The notes: generated by a model not told the origin, from the letters alone. A DNA stretch of 64,000 nucleotides from Sphingobium xanthum (GCF_019737615.1 NZ_JAHKKS010000001.1:124001-188000); one strand, 5' to 3'. Shown: positions 42,615 through 54,682, counted from the stretch's first letter. A program made the numbers and translations.

Positions 42615-43448
42615 TTGCTTCTGTCTCGCAGCTATGCGCCTTCGGGCGATCTCGCTAGCTATGTCCGCCGTCACTACGTGTTTCATGCCCAATTGCCGGA
42701 AGATTTCGTCCTCATCGACAAGCTGATGTCGGAGACGGCGATCGTGCGCATCCTGCTGCAAGGCGACTGGGCGGCGCAGACAGCAGATGGCGAATGGTCG
42801 ACCTTCGGCTCCATCCTGCTGATGGGCTCGAATGGCATTCCCTGGCGTGTGAGGGTGCGCGGGCCGTTCCTCGTCGTCGGCTTCGCCTTCCGGCCAAGCG
42901 GCTGGGCGGGCCTCTTCTCCGAGCCGGCACGGGACGTGGCGGATCGCGCGGCGCCGTTGCAGAAATATTGGGGCGGGCTCGGTGACCGGTTGTATCGCGA
43001 CGTGGCCGCCGCCAATGACGATGACCGGATCGTCAAGGTGATCGAGGACGCGCTGCGCGAGCGGCTCGCCAAGCTGGGCGGCCCGCTGCCTTCCGGTGCC
43101 ATGGCGATGTTCGAGGATATTGCGCGCAACGACAGCACGATCCAGGTGATCGAGGCGGCGCGCCAGGTCGGCATGTCGGTGCGCCAGCTCGAACGGCAAT
43201 GCTATGCGACCTTCGGCCACAGCCCGAAGGTGATCCTGCGCCGCAGCCGTTTCCTCGACATGGCGCAGGCGATGCGCGGCTTCGGCGATCCGACCGCCGA
43301 TCAGCTCGCGGCGTTGCGCTATTTCGACCAGAGCCATCTCAACCGCGAATTCCGCCACTTCTTCGAGCTGACGCCCGGCCAGTTCGAGAAGGCGACGACG
43401 CCGCTGTTTACGGCGGGTCTCAAGCTAAGGGCGGACGGGCTGGCTTGA
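42615..43448 (+). CDS. AraC-family transcriptional regulator
   Basis: 277 residues if started at TTG 42615; no better start is seen without losing the N-terminal half. The C-terminal double HTH is at about residues 165-265: IQVIEAARQVGMSVRQLERQCYATFGHSPKVILRRSRFLDMAQAMR ... LAALRYFDQSHLNREFRHFFELTPGQFEKA. The N-terminal half resembles DUF6597-type domains. Target genes are unknown. It stands alone between the SH3 gene and hicAB. Confidence 0.85.
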   Translation: MLLSRSYAPSGDLASYVRRHYVFHAQLPEDFVLIDKLMSETAIVRILLQGDWAAQTADGEWSTFGSILLMGSNGIPWRVRVRGPFLVVGFAFRPSGWAGLFSEPARDVADRAAPLQKYWGGLGDRLYRDVAAANDDDRIVKVIEDALRERLAKLGGPLPSGAMAMFEDIARNDSTIQVIEAARQVGMSVRQLERQCYATFGHSPKVILRRSRFLDMAQAMRGFGDPTADQLAALRYFDQSHLNREFRHFFELTPGQFEKATTPLFTAGLKLRADGLA

Positions 43449-43499
43449 TATCTGGCTGTCACTCTGGCGAAAGCTGGGATGACGACAAAAGATGTCGCG

Positions 43500-43841
43500 C
43501 TAGCGGCTGTGCCGTCCGATGCTCTCCGCGAGCACATTGGCAACATAGGCATTGAGCGAAACGCCTTCACGCGCCGCCACGATCTTCAGTTTCTCGTGGA
43601 GCGAGCGCGGCACACGCTGGCGCCATTGACCGAGAGATGCCGGGCCGGGAATGTCTCGTCCCAACTCCTTTGCGGCGTCGAGCCACGCGACCACGGCCTG
43701 TTCAGCGTCAGCGAGCGCTTCTTCCGGCGTCTCGCCATCGCCCGTGCAGCCGGGAAGTGCGGGAACTGTCGCCAACCAGCCGCCGCCGTCCGCTTCCTTG
43801 AGCGGTTCCACCATGATCGCATATTCAGTCGTCCTGGCCAT
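43500..43841 (-). CDS. hicB: HicB-family antitoxin
   Basis: 113 residues. The N-terminal HicB partial RNase-H fold is seen in YAIMVEPLKEADGGGWLATVPALPGCTGDGETPEEALADAEQAVVAWL; the C-terminal HicB-type ribbon-helix-helix is QRVPRSLHEKLKIVAAREGVSLNAYVANVLAESI. It neutralises HicA and represses the module. It overlaps hicA by 17 bases. Confidence 0.93.
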   Translation of the reverse strand: MARTTEYAIMVEPLKEADGGGWLATVPALPGCTGDGETPEEALADAEQAVVAWLDAAKELGRDIPGPASLGQWRQRVPRSLHEKLKIVAAREGVSLNAYVANVLAESIGRHSR

Positions 43842-44082
43842 GTTCGCCGCCTTTCACCATGTCCATGAGCTTGCGGATATAAATCGGCTTGATCGGCCGT
43901 TTGGCTGGAATGGTGAGGATCGTCTCCAAACCCGGCGCCGCGATTTTCCAGTGAGAGCCACCTCCGGAGGGAGGAAGGCACGTCCATCCCAGCATGTCGC
44001 ACAGCTTCCTGATATCTTCGACCGTCCAGTCGCCAGCCGGATTGCGCCGCATGGCGTTCAGAAGCTTTTCCGCCTTGCTCAT
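43825..44082 (-). CDS. hicA: HicA-family mRNA interferase toxin
   Basis: 85 residues from ATG 44082 (MSKAEKLLNAMRRNPAG). The dsRBD-like HicA fold and its catalytic His are visible in GWTCLPPSGGGSHWKIAAPG (Gly-Ser-His). The C-terminal segment is AKRPIKPIYIRKLMDMV. The toxin comes first in the operon, the usual HicAB order. It cleaves mRNA when free of HicB. An operator-like palindrome lies 8 bases upstream. Confidence 0.9.
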   Translation of the reverse strand: MSKAEKLLNAMRRNPAGDWTVEDIRKLCDMLGWTCLPPSGGGSHWKIAAPGLETILTIPAKRPIKPIYIRKLMDMVKGGEHGQDD

Positions 44083-44089
44083 GTGAATG

Positions 44090-44107
44090 GATACCTCATG
44101 CGGTATC
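44090..44107. promoter_or_regulatory. Probable HicB operator palindrome
   Basis: GATACC-TCATGC-GGTATC, a perfect 6-bp dyad with 6-base spacer, starting 8 bases upstream of the hicA start codon. The ribbon-helix-helix domain of HicB would be expected to bind a short palindrome at this place. Confidence 0.6.
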
Positions 44108-44141
44108 AAATTTCAAGGTGAAGCGACATGGTCGCAACTGT

Positions 44142-44759
44142 TCAGGGCCGCAGCGCCGCCGCGTCCCTCGCCAGCGCCTCGATCTTCGCCGGATCGAGCG
44201 GACCTTTCGGTACGACCCAGCTCCCGCCGACGCAGCCGATGAACGGCTGGGCCAGCCATTCCGGCGCGGTCTCCATGGTGATGCCGCCGGTCGGGCAGAA
44301 ACGCACGCCGCCGAACGGGGCGGCCAGCGCCTTGATCGCGGGGAGGCCGCCGCTCGTGGAAGCGGGGAAGAACTTGAAGCGGTCCAGACCCAGATCGAGG
44401 CCGCGCATGATGTCCGCCGCCGTCGCGATGCCGGGGAGGAAGGCCGTGCCGGAAGCGACGGCGGCCTTGCCGAGCGGTTCGGTGAGGCCGGGCGAGACGA
44501 TGAACTTCGCGCCGGCTTCGAGCGCGTCGTCAAGTTGCTTGGGATTGAGCACCGTGCCTGCGCCAACGACGGCGCCGGGCACGCTCGCCATCTCGCGCAT
44601 CACCTCGAGCGCGGCGGGCGTGCGCAGCGTTACCTCGAGTGCGGGAAGCCCCCCGGCGACGAGCGCCTGGGCCAGCGGGACAGCATCCTCGACCCTGTCC
44701 ACGATCAGCACCGGGATCACCGGCGCGAGCGCCATCACGTCATCGACCGTCATCGTCAC
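44142..44759 (-). CDS. eda: 2-dehydro-3-deoxy-phosphogluconate (KDPG) aldolase
   Basis: 205 residues. Class I aldolase signature: [20 protein letters not shown] with the conserved Glu, [29 protein letters not shown], the Schiff-base Lys in [33 protein letters not shown]. It cleaves KDPG to pyruvate and glyceraldehyde-3-phosphate, last step of the Entner-Doudoroff pathway. It overlaps glk by 4 bases as the last gene of the operon. Confidence 0.97.
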   Translation of the reverse strand: MTMTVDDVMALAPVIPVLIVDRVEDAVPLAQALVAGGLPALEVTLRTPAALEVMREMASVPGAVVGAGTVLNPKQLDDALEAGAKFIVSPGLTEPLGKAAVASGTAFLPGIATAADIMRGLDLGLDRFKFFPASTSGGLPAIKALAAPFGGVRFCPTGGITMETAPEWLAQPFIGCVGGSWVVPKGPLDPAKIEALARDAAALRP

Positions 44760-45727
44760 TCCTTGCTTTCCCGCCAGGCGGCGGCCGCCCCGTAAAGACC
44801 GATTTCCTGATGCGTGGCGAGCCGCACCGGGATCGTCTGCATCAGGGCTTCGTAGCGGCCCTTTGCCGTGAACCGGCTGTGGAAACCGCTCTCAGTCACC
44901 AGAAAATCGCGCAACCGTTGCGAAAGGCCGCCGGCCAGCACCACGGCATGCGGTCCGTGCGCAAGTGCCAGATCGCCGGCGATCGAGCCAAGCGAGAGGC
45001 AGAAGCGCTCCAGCGCGGTGCGGGCGAGGCTGTTGGTCCCATCGAGCGCCGCGCTCCAGAGATCCGCGTCGGACAGCAGCTCGATCTTTTCGTGCGTGAT
45101 CCTGGCGAGCGCCCTGTAGAGATTGTTGAGGCCTGGACCCGCGACGATGCGCTCGGTCGAGACGCGGCGATAGTCCTGCCGCAGCTGATCTAGAACCTGC
45201 GCTTCGAGGCTGTCGAGCGGCGCGAAGTCGGTATGGCCGCCTTCGGTCGCGATGATGTGCGGCACGCCTTCGTCAAACGCGATCATCGCGACGCCGAGGC
45301 CGGTGCCCGGCCCCAGCACGGTAACGCCGCCATCGCGGGGAAAAGGCGTGTCCCGCCCGAAGAGCAAGGGTAGATCGGCATTGGGCAGGCGCGCCACGGC
45401 ATGGGCCACGGCTTCGAAATCATTGACCAGCCGGACCTGCGCGACGCCCAGCTCCTGCGCGAGATGGGCAGGGCGGACGATCCAGCTGGAGTTGGTGAGC
45501 TTGATCGTGTCCTGCAGGATCGGCGCGGCAAAGGCGATGGAGGCCTTGTCCGGCAAGGCGCGGCCTTCGTCGCCGGCGAAGCGCTGCCAGCAGGCGGCGA
45601 GGCTCGGATAGTCGGCGACCTTGTATTTACGCACGGCGCCGAGCGTCGGCACGCCGGCCGCATCGATCGTCGCGCGGGCGAAGCGGGCATTGGTCCCGCC
45701 GATGTCGGCGGCGACGATCTCCGTCAC
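44756..45727 (-). CDS. glk: Glucokinase
   Basis: 323 residues from GTG 45727 ([19 protein letters not shown]). Phosphate-binding motif [11 protein letters not shown], sugar-binding region [19 protein letters not shown] and [16 protein letters not shown], then [15 protein letters not shown] and [14 protein letters not shown], and LAGGLSQRL near the C-terminus. Proteobacterial Glk type without ROK Cys motif. Provides glucose-6-phosphate to Zwf. The ATG further upstream in the frame would run into edd. Confidence 0.95.
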   Translation of the reverse strand: MTEIVAADIGGTNARFARATIDAAGVPTLGAVRKYKVADYPSLAACWQRFAGDEGRALPDKASIAFAAPILQDTIKLTNSSWIVRPAHLAQELGVAQVRLVNDFEAVAHAVARLPNADLPLLFGRDTPFPRDGGVTVLGPGTGLGVAMIAFDEGVPHIIATEGGHTDFAPLDSLEAQVLDQLRQDYRRVSTERIVAGPGLNNLYRALARITHEKIELLSDADLWSAALDGTNSLARTALERFCLSLGSIAGDLALAHGPHAVVLAGGLSQRLRDFLVTESGFHSRFTAKGRYEALMQTIPVRLATHQEIGLYGAAAAWRESKE

Positions 45728-45740
45728 GATTCCGGCTCCG

Positions 45741-47562
<1,822 letters not shown>

Positions 47563-47570
<8 letters not shown>

Positions 47571-49044
47571 ACCAGCTTGCTCCGTCGCGCTCGATCAGCG
47601 CAATGCCCGCGGAAGGCCCCCAGGTGCCGGCGGCATATTGCACCGACTTCTGGTCCGAGGCCTTCCAGCCCGCCGAGATGCTGTCGATCCAGGTCCATTG
47701 CGCCTCGACCTCGTCGCGGCGCACGAACAGGGTCGTGTCGCCTTCCAGCAGATCGAGCAGCAGCCGCTCATAAGCGATGCGGCGGCGCTCGCCGGCAAAG
47801 GCATGGGCGAGGCTGACGTCCAGCCCCACTTCCTGCAGCTTCACGCCGTCGCGATCCAGCCCGGGGCGCTTGGCCATGATGCAGAGGCGGATATTCTCGT
47901 CCGGCTGCAGGCGGATGATGAGCTGGTTGGGCTCCAGCGCGCTGCCATAGCCGTTGCGGCGGAAGATTGAGTGCGTGACCGGCTTGAACTGGATCAGGAT
48001 CTCGGACTGGCGATTGGGCATGCACTTGCCGGTGCGCAGATAGAAGGGCACGCCGGTCCAGCGCCAGTTGTCGAGATACGCCTTGAGCGCCACGAACGTC
48101 TCGGTGTCGCTTTCCTTGCCCAGTTCCTCGGCATAGCCGGCGATGAGCTTCCCCTTGACCGCGCCGTCGCGATATTGCCCGCGCACGCTGTGGGTGCGGA
48201 CCGTCTCGGGATCCATGGGCCGCAGTGAGCGCAGCGCCTTCACCTTCTCGTCGCGCACGGAGGTCGACTCCATCCTGGCCGGCGGCTCCATCGCGATGAT
48301 GGAGAGAATCTGGAGGACGTGGTTCTGCACCATGTCCTTGAGCGCGCCGACGCCGTCATAATAAGAGACGCGCCCTTCCAGCCCGACCGTCTCGGCGACA
48401 GTGATCTGGACATGATCGATGGCGCTGGAGTTCCACAATGGCTCGAACAGCCGGTTGCCGAAGCGCAGCGCCATCAGGTTCTGCACGGTCTCCTTGCCGA
48501 GATAATGATCGACGCGGAAAATCTGTTCCTCGGGGAAAAGCGCGCCGATCGCGTCGTTGACCTCTTTCGACGAGGCGAGGTCCTTGCCGATGGGCTTTTC
48601 CATGGCGATGCGCGTGCTCGGCAGCACGAGGCCGGCTCTGGCCAGGCCCTGCGCGGTCGGCGCGAAGAGCGCGGGTGGGGTCGAGAGATAGACCGCGATG
48701 GGACCGTCGCTGAAGGCGGTCGCACGGGCGGCGAGCGCCGCAAACTGGCTATCGTCGCCCGCAGCCACCGCCGCATAGACGATCATCTCGAGAAAGGTCG
48801 CGACCCTGGCGTCGTCGAGCAACTCGGCCTGCGCATAGGTCGCGAGCGCCTCGGCTATGGTGGCGCGGAAGGCCGCATCGTCCATCTCCGTGCGACCAGA
48901 GGCGAGGATATGGAAGGGCGAGGGCAAGAGGCCATCGCACATCAGGTGATAGAGCGACGGGAACAGCATCCGGTGCGCCAGGTCGCCCGTGGCGCCGAAC
49001 AGGATCAATGTCGCGGATTTCTCGGGCAAGACGGCCCCTTTCAT
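47563..49044 (-). CDS. zwf: Glucose-6-phosphate 1-dehydrogenase
   Basis: 493 residues from ATG 49044 ([27 protein letters not shown]). Coenzyme fingerprint FGATGDLA, active-site peptide [13 protein letters not shown] and the [15 protein letters not shown] segment are present. First gene of the zwf-edd-glk-eda operon, all genes overlapping or within 13 bases. Sphingomonads rely on this pathway because phosphofructokinase is often absent. Confidence 0.97.
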
Positions 49045-49190
49045 GGCGGATCGTCCGTGTTCGGACTGAGGCGCGGGCACATTACAACCGTGCCGTTTTT
49101 GTGCAACCGCACAATGGCCTTGCGACGCGATGGGCCCTTGGCTCTGGACGCCGCCCGGCGTGCCGCCTATGGGCGGGAGCAGTCACCGGC

Positions 49191-49274
49191 GCGGATGTGG
49201 CGAAATGGTAGACGCAGCGGACTCAAAATCCGCCGTAGCAATACATGTCGGTTCGAGTCCGACCATCCGCACCA
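49191..49274 (+). tRNA. tRNA-Leu (anticodon CAA)
   Basis: 84 bases including encoded CCA (49272-49274). Acceptor stem GCGGATG/CATCCGC, D-loop with AATGGTAGACGC, anticodon stem GCGGA/TCCGC with loop CTCAAAA giving anticodon CAA (UUG codons), a class II variable arm, and T-loop GGTTCGAGTCC. All base-paired stems are intact. Confidence 0.96.
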
Positions 49275-49304
49275 GGCTTTCCTCAAATCCCAGGCAGTAG
49301 ACGG

Positions 49305-49337
49305 GCCGGACAACCGGTCGTCGTCCTTCGGCTTTTT
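49305..49337 (+). terminator. Possible terminator after tRNA-Leu
   Basis: Imperfect hairpin GCCGGAC ... GTCCTTCGGC followed by TTTTT, 31 bases after the tRNA. The stem has a bulge, so this is tentative. Confidence 0.4.
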
Positions 49338-49423
49338 CTCAGTCGCGGATTTCTTGAGGCCATGACGCGAGGGGAGCTCGCGAAGATGCAGCGAGCGTCA
49401 ATGCCCGGTGCGAGCAAATCCCA

Positions 49424-50536
49424 TCAGGGCATTCGAACGATCGGCTTGATTACCCGGCCCGTTTCGCCTTGCTCGATGGCATGGGCAATGTCCGAGAAAT
49501 CGAAATAGCGCACGAGCCGATCGAACGGAAAACGACCGGCGCGATAGAGATCGACGAGCTCCGGGATGAAGCGCTGCGGATCGGCGCCGCCCTCGACCAC
49601 GCCGCGCACCACTCGTCCGCCGCTCATCAGGAAGCTTGCCTCCGGCTCGATGCTGAAACCCGGCGGATAGGCGCCCACCAGTGCCAGGACGCCGCGTGAG
49701 CCGAGCGCTTTGACGGCGCCGGTGCATATTGCCGGAATGCCGGTGGTGTCGATCACATAGTCGAAGCCGCTCAGGCAACCGGCCGCTCGCGCATGATCGA
49801 GCGGGCTTGCCGTATCGGCCTGAAAGCCGTGTGTCGCGCCCAACTCGCGCGCGAGGGCCACCCGGTCCATGTTGAGATCGAGCGCGACGATCGTGGCACA
49901 GCCCGCAATCTTGGCAGCCATGATCGCCGACAGGCCGACCGCGCCGGTGCCGATGACGGCCAGGCTGCTGCCGGGCCGCGGTTTCAGCACATTGAGCACC
50001 GTGCCCGCCCCGGTCTGAATGCCGCAACCCAGCGGTCCAAGCAGCTCGAGCGGCAGATCGCTTGCCACCTTTATGCAATTGCGGGCGCGCACCAGCGCAT
50101 GGGTGGCGAACGAGGACTGGCCGAAGATGTGGCTGTGAACCGGCTGGCCCGCCTGGTCGGCAAGAGCAGTGGTGCCGTCCGCACGTCCTCCGCCGAAGTT
50201 CAGCGGGAACCAGTGGTGGCAATATGCAGGCTCCTGATCGTCGCAGGACGGGCAATGCCCGCAGCTGTCGAAGCTGAGCACGACATGGTCGCCCACGGCG
50301 AGGCCCGTAACGCCGACGCCGACCTTCGCGACGACGCCCGATCCTTCATGTCCGAGCACCACGGGCTGAGGGATGGGCAGGTGGCCGTCCCGCATCACCA
50401 TATCGGTATGGCACACGCCGACCGCCCGGACCGCGACGAGCACTTCGCCCTCGCGCGGATCGTCGATCGTCAATGTCTCGATGACCGGTGGCGCGCCGAC
50501 CGCGCGCTGCACGGCTGCCTGAACCTGCGTTGCCAT
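49424..50536 (-). CDS. Zinc-dependent aryl/alkyl alcohol dehydrogenase (MDR family)
   Basis: 370 residues from ATG 50536 (MATQVQAAVQRAVG). Catalytic zinc ligands in AVGVCHTDMVMRDG and GHEGSGVV; structural zinc Cys cluster CGHCPSCDDQEPAYC; NAD-binding SLAVIGTGAVGLSAIMAAKIAGC with Asp in ALDLNMDR, indicating NAD rather than NADP. It resembles benzyl-alcohol dehydrogenases (XylB-like). Last gene of the aromatic island operon; likely interconverts an aryl alcohol and aldehyde. Confidence 0.87.
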   Translation of the reverse strand: MATQVQAAVQRAVGAPPVIETLTIDDPREGEVLVAVRAVGVCHTDMVMRDGHLPIPQPVVLGHEGSGVVAKVGVGVTGLAVGDHVVLSFDSCGHCPSCDDQEPAYCHHWFPLNFGGGRADGTTALADQAGQPVHSHIFGQSSFATHALVRARNCIKVASDLPLELLGPLGCGIQTGAGTVLNVLKPRPGSSLAVIGTGAVGLSAIMAAKIAGCATIVALDLNMDRVALARELGATHGFQADTASPLDHARAAGCLSGFDYVIDTTGIPAICTGAVKALGSRGVLALVGAYPPGFSIEPEASFLMSGGRVVRGVVEGGADPQRFIPELVDLYRAGRFPFDRLVRYFDFSDIAHAIEQGETGRVIKPIVRMP

Positions 50537-50552
50537 GATTGCCCCTCTCCGA

Positions 50553-51965
50553 TCAGGCCAGTTCGACCGCGTTGATGATGTGCGCCTGGGTATATTCGTG
50601 GAGACCGGCCTCGCCGAGTTCACCGCCCAGGCCGGACTGCTTGGAGCCGCGGAACGGGATATTGGGATCGATGGCGAGATGCTGGTTGATCCAGACGGTG
50701 CCGGTGTCGATGCGCTTCGCGATCTCGGTCGCCTTCGCGACGTCGTTGCCCCAGATCGTGCCGCCCAGGCCGAACTCGCTATCATTGGCGCGGGCGATGA
50801 CATCGTCGATGTCGTCATATTTGAGCACCGGCAGAACCGGACCGAACTGCTCTTCACGGACCAGCGGCGCGTCGTCCGGCAGATCGCGCACGATCGTGGG
50901 CGGAATGAAATAGCCTTCGCGGTCGAGCACTTCGCCGCCCGCGATGATCTTGCCGCGCGTGCGGGCATCCTCGATGAGGCCGCGCACCTTGTCGAACTGC
51001 GCCTTGTTCTGGATCGGACCCACCGTGGTACCCTGCTTGGCGCCGTCATCGACAATGGCCTCGTTGGCGAGCCTGGCGATTTCCTCGCAGAAATCGTCAT
51101 ACATGGCGCTGGGCACATAGGCGCGCTTCACCGCGACGCAGATCTGGCCGGCATTGGTCATGGCGCCGGCATAGACCTTCCCGGCGACCAGCTTGGGATC
51201 GACATCGTCCAGCACGATGGCCGCGTCGTTGCCGCCGAGTTCCAGGGTCACGCGCTTCACCATGGCGGCGGCCGAGGCCATCACCTTCTTGCCGGTCGCG
51301 GTGGAGCCGGTGAAAGCGATCTTGGCGACATCGGGATGGGCAGTGAGTACCGCGCCGAGATCATTCTCGTCGCAGATGATATTGACGACGCCGGCGGGCA
51401 GATGCGCGCGGCACAGTTCGCCGAAAAGCAATGTGGTGAGCGGCGTGGTCGGTGCGGGTTTCAGCACCATGGTGTTGCCCGAGATGAGCGCCGGCCCGAG
51501 CTTGTTCATGAGCAGAACGAGCGGGAAATTCCATGGCGTGATCGCCGCGACGACGCCGAGCGGCGTGCGATGCTCGATCACGAGATTGCCGGCCGCCGTG
51601 CGCAGGGTTTTCGGCTCGAGACGCATGCCGGCGAAGGCACGCAGCACATAGGTGCAGCCGATCACCTCGCCCATGGCCTGATCGAACGGCTTGCCTTGCT
51701 CGGTCGTCAGCAAGCTGGCGAATTCGCTCGCACGCACCTCGAGATCCGCCGCGATCGCCTCGATACTCGCCGCGCGTTGCTCGACCGGTAGCGCGGACCA
51801 GGCCGGGAACGCCGCTTTGGCGGCCGCGACGGCAGCGTCGAGCAGCGTCTCATCGGCTTTCGGGCACCGTGCGAAAGCCTGTCCCGTGGCCGGATTGATC
51901 ACCTCGAAACTGCTGGTGCCGGCGGAGAACGCGCCATTGATCAGCATGCGGAAAGTATCGGACAT
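50553..51965 (-). CDS. NAD(P)-dependent aldehyde dehydrogenase
   Basis: 470 residues from ATG 51965 (MSDTFRMLINGAF); the AGGAG-like GGAGAC sits 4-9 bases upstream. Complete ALDH active site: catalytic Asn in ITPWNFPL, KPAPTTPLTT, FTGSTATGKK, Glu in LELGGNDAAIV and Cys in NAGQICVAVKR. A likely role is oxidation of aromatic aldehydes released by the stilbene dioxygenase. 16 bases from the alcohol dehydrogenase gene. Confidence 0.92.
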   Translation of the reverse strand: MSDTFRMLINGAFSAGTSSFEVINPATGQAFARCPKADETLLDAAVAAAKAAFPAWSALPVEQRAASIEAIAADLEVRASEFASLLTTEQGKPFDQAMGEVIGCTYVLRAFAGMRLEPKTLRTAAGNLVIEHRTPLGVVAAITPWNFPLVLLMNKLGPALISGNTMVLKPAPTTPLTTLLFGELCRAHLPAGVVNIICDENDLGAVLTAHPDVAKIAFTGSTATGKKVMASAAAMVKRVTLELGGNDAAIVLDDVDPKLVAGKVYAGAMTNAGQICVAVKRAYVPSAMYDDFCEEIARLANEAIVDDGAKQGTTVGPIQNKAQFDKVRGLIEDARTRGKIIAGGEVLDREGYFIPPTIVRDLPDDAPLVREEQFGPVLPVLKYDDIDDVIARANDSEFGLGGTIWGNDVAKATEIAKRIDTGTVWINQHLAIDPNIPFRGSKQSGLGGELGEAGLHEYTQAHIINAVELA

Positions 51966-52069
51966 AACGTCTCCTTGAGCCACGGGTCGATCCGCCCGGG
52001 AAAAAGGTCGCGGTTTCCCGGGAAGAGAAGGAAACCGCGACAAGGTTCACGCAAGCAGTCGGATTGCAG

Positions 52070-54682
52070 TCAGAATTTGAAGCCGAAGCGCGCGTACCAC
52101 TCGCGCGGCCGGTTGTAGGTGCCGAAGAGTACACCGGCGGCAAGGTTCGAGCCGCCGCTGGTCAGGAAGCGTTCGTCGGTAAGGTTGGTCGCTCCAACCG
52201 TCAGCGACCAATGGTCGTCCGGCTCATTATAGGTCAGGCTGGCGTTGACGATGTCGTTCGCGGGACGAAGCAGGGCAGACGTCCGTGCGATATCGTTCCA
52301 GACCTCCGTGCTATGCGTCCAGTCGGCGAGCATGACGATCGAGCCGCCATTGCCCAGCTTTGCTTCATAGCGCGGCCCGAGATTGAACTTCCATTCCGCT
52401 GTCTTCGGGAGCGGCGCGCCGACGAAGATTCCGGCCTGAATGCCCGGGATGGTGCCGGCATTGACCAAGGCGGCAGGGGCGATTTGCGTATAGTGCGCGT
52501 CGATATAGCCGAGCGAACCGTTGATGGTCAGCCCATCCAGGGGCGCCGCGACCACTTCCAGCTCGAAGCCCTTGATCCGCGCGCTGCCGGCATTGTCGAT
52601 GGTGGGCGACGTGCCGATCTGGATGTTGAGCTGCAGGCCGTCGTAATCGGTGGTGAATGCCGCCGCATTGATCTGGAGCCGCCGGTCGAGCAGCGTCGAT
52701 TTGACGCCGACTTCCCAGGTCGTCGCTTTCTCTTCTTCGAAATCGGGCGCGACATTGCCTTGCGGGTTGGTGAGGCGGGTGGTCCAGCCGCCGGTCTTGT
52801 AGCCCTTCGACCACGAGCCGTAGACCATGACATCCTCGCTCGGATGCAGCTGTATGCCGACCTTCGGCGAGAAATTGTCGAAGACCTTGCGATTGACGCC
52901 GGGCACGTAGACCCGTGTCGGCTGGGTCGGATCGGGGAAGGACAGGGCCGCGAAGCAAGGCGGTCCGCCAGCCGCGACCGGCGGCGCGAGCGGGAAGTCT
53001 CCCATTGGCCTGATGTTGCCATTGGCGTCGGCACAACCGAACAGCTTGTAGTTGAAGCCATTCAGGTCCTGCTGGCCGCCCTCGAATTCCTTGCGCTCAT
53101 GGGTATAGCGCCCGCCCATCGTGATGCCGATCAACTCGGTCGGACGGAAATCCAGCTGACCGAAGAAGGCGTAGTTTTCGGTGTCGAACTTGTTGGGCCC
53201 ATCGACCTGCAGCAGGCCTTCGGAGAAGATGACGTAATCGTGCAGATCGCCCTTCTCCTTGAAGTAATAGCCACCCAGCACATAGTTGAGCTTGCCGTCG
53301 AACGCCTGGCCGAGCAGCTGCAGTTCCTGGCTCAGCTGCCACTGGTTCTGCTCGAAGCTCAGTTCCAGCATGGTGAGCGGCGATCCGTCCAGGTCGCTGC
53401 CCGACTTCCACTTGGTTTCGCGATAGGCGGTGATCGACTTGATGGTGAGATCGTCGGTCACCTCTGCCTGCACCGTCCCACCCAGGCCCCAGGCGGTCAG
53501 CTTTGTAAAGCTCTGGCCGGTCGCGTAGCTCTGGTCGGGATCGGAGAGGACATAGCGCGAGTCCCAGGGCAGCCGGTCGTTCAACGCATTGCCATCGACA
53601 TTCGCGCTGGCGAAGCTGCTGACCAGCCGGTTCGCCAGATATTGCGTGCCGCGCGCGCCGCAGAGCGCCTGGGCATTGCGTGCGGCAATCTCGGATGCCG
53701 TGGCGCCGATGCAGAAATTGTAGAGACCGGAGAACAGGAAGCCCGTCGTGCCGGTTGGATCGAATGCCGTGCCCGGCAGCGAGGCGGAACCGGCGAAGTT
53801 GCCGGGCAGGTTCAGCGAGGCCAGCAGTTTCGTCGCCTGCGCCGAGCTGTCCTGGCGCGTATAGTCGCCGGTGAACGTTGCCGTGATCGCGCCGCCATTG
53901 TCCCATTTGAGCTTGCCGCGCAGGCTGACGCTGTTGTCGCCGCCCTCGCGCGAGGCGCTGTCATAATCGGCCTGGTTGAAGCTGGTGATCGGGTCGGAAT
54001 TGCTGGCGCGCTGATCGCCGAACGGGATGCGCTTGAGGAAGCCACGGCGGTTGGTCGTCGCGAACGTGACCGAGGAGAACAGCGTGTCCGTCAGCGGCAC
54101 GTCGATCGTGCCGCGCACCTTCACCAGATTGTAGCTGCCGACCGTCACGTCACCGCTCGCGCGGAAATCCTTGCCCGGATCGTGCGTCACGATGGAAATA
54201 GCGCCGCCGATGGTATTGCGGCCGAACAGGGTGCCTTGCGGCCCCTTGAGCACCTCGATGCGCTCTACATCGGGAAGGTCCTGGTTCGCGCCGACCGTGC
54301 GGGCGAGATAGATGCCGTCCAGATAAATGCCGACGCCCGGATCAATGTTGAAGGCGAAATCGTCGGAACCGATACCGCGGATCGTCGCCGACAGGACCGC
54401 AGAAGAGCCTGAGAAGGGCGTGCCGCCATCGAGATTGACGTTCGGTGCCAGAGAAGACAGTGATGCGACCGACGTGACCGCGCGCTCCTTGAGCGCCGTC
54501 GAGGTGAATGCAGAGATGGCGATCGGCACGTCCTGCACGTTCTCTGCCCGCTTCTGGGCGGTGACGACGATCTCTTCAATGCCGCCGCCTGCCTCTTCCT
54601 GCGGCGGAGCATCCTGTGCCCAGACCGGCGCTGCCGTCAGGGCAACGATCGCCAACGTGGAACTCGTCAGTATGCGCTTCAT
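52070..54682 (-). CDS. TonB-dependent outer-membrane receptor
   Basis: 870 residues from ATG 54682, preceded by GGGGGGAGGAAT. Signal peptide MKRILTSSTLAIVALTAAPV ... WAQ. TonB box IEEIVVTAQKR, plug domain with VERIEVLKGPQGTLFGRNTIGGAISIVTHDP, then a 22-strand barrel ending in REWYARFGFKF. Typical of the large sphingomonad receptor expansion used for aromatic or oligomeric substrates. Its place between the AraC gene and the ALDH gene makes uptake of the island's substrate probable. Confidence 0.93.
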   Translation of the reverse strand: MKRILTSSTLAIVALTAAPVWAQDAPPQEEAGGGIEEIVVTAQKRAENVQDVPIAISAFTSTALKERAVTSVASLSSLAPNVNLDGGTPFSGSSAVLSATIRGIGSDDFAFNIDPGVGIYLDGIYLARTVGANQDLPDVERIEVLKGPQGTLFGRNTIGGAISIVTHDPGKDFRASGDVTVGSYNLVKVRGTIDVPLTDTLFSSVTFATTNRRGFLKRIPFGDQRASNSDPITSFNQADYDSASREGGDNSVSLRGKLKWDNGGAITATFTGDYTRQDSSAQATKLLASLNLPGNFAGSASLPGTAFDPTGTTGFLFSGLYNFCIGATASEIAARNAQALCGARGTQYLANRLVSSFASANVDGNALNDRLPWDSRYVLSDPDQSYATGQSFTKLTAWGLGGTVQAEVTDDLTIKSITAYRETKWKSGSDLDGSPLTMLELSFEQNQWQLSQELQLLGQAFDGKLNYVLGGYYFKEKGDLHDYVIFSEGLLQVDGPNKFDTENYAFFGQLDFRPTELIGITMGGRYTHERKEFEGGQQDLNGFNYKLFGCADANGNIRPMGDFPLAPPVAAGGPPCFAALSFPDPTQPTRVYVPGVNRKVFDNFSPKVGIQLHPSEDVMVYGSWSKGYKTGGWTTRLTNPQGNVAPDFEEEKATTWEVGVKSTLLDRRLQINAAAFTTDYDGLQLNIQIGTSPTIDNAGSARIKGFELEVVAAPLDGLTINGSLGYIDAHYTQIAPAALVNAGTIPGIQAGIFVGAPLPKTAEWKFNLGPRYEAKLGNGGSIVMLADWTHSTEVWNDIARTSALLRPANDIVNASLTYNEPDDHWSLTVGATNLTDERFLTSGGSNLAAGVLFGTYNRPREWYARFGFKF

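Noticed and set aside
52064..54412. 782-codon plus-strand frame
   Set aside because: Mirror of the TonB-dependent receptor; the receptor is supported by signal peptide, TonB box and terminal strand.
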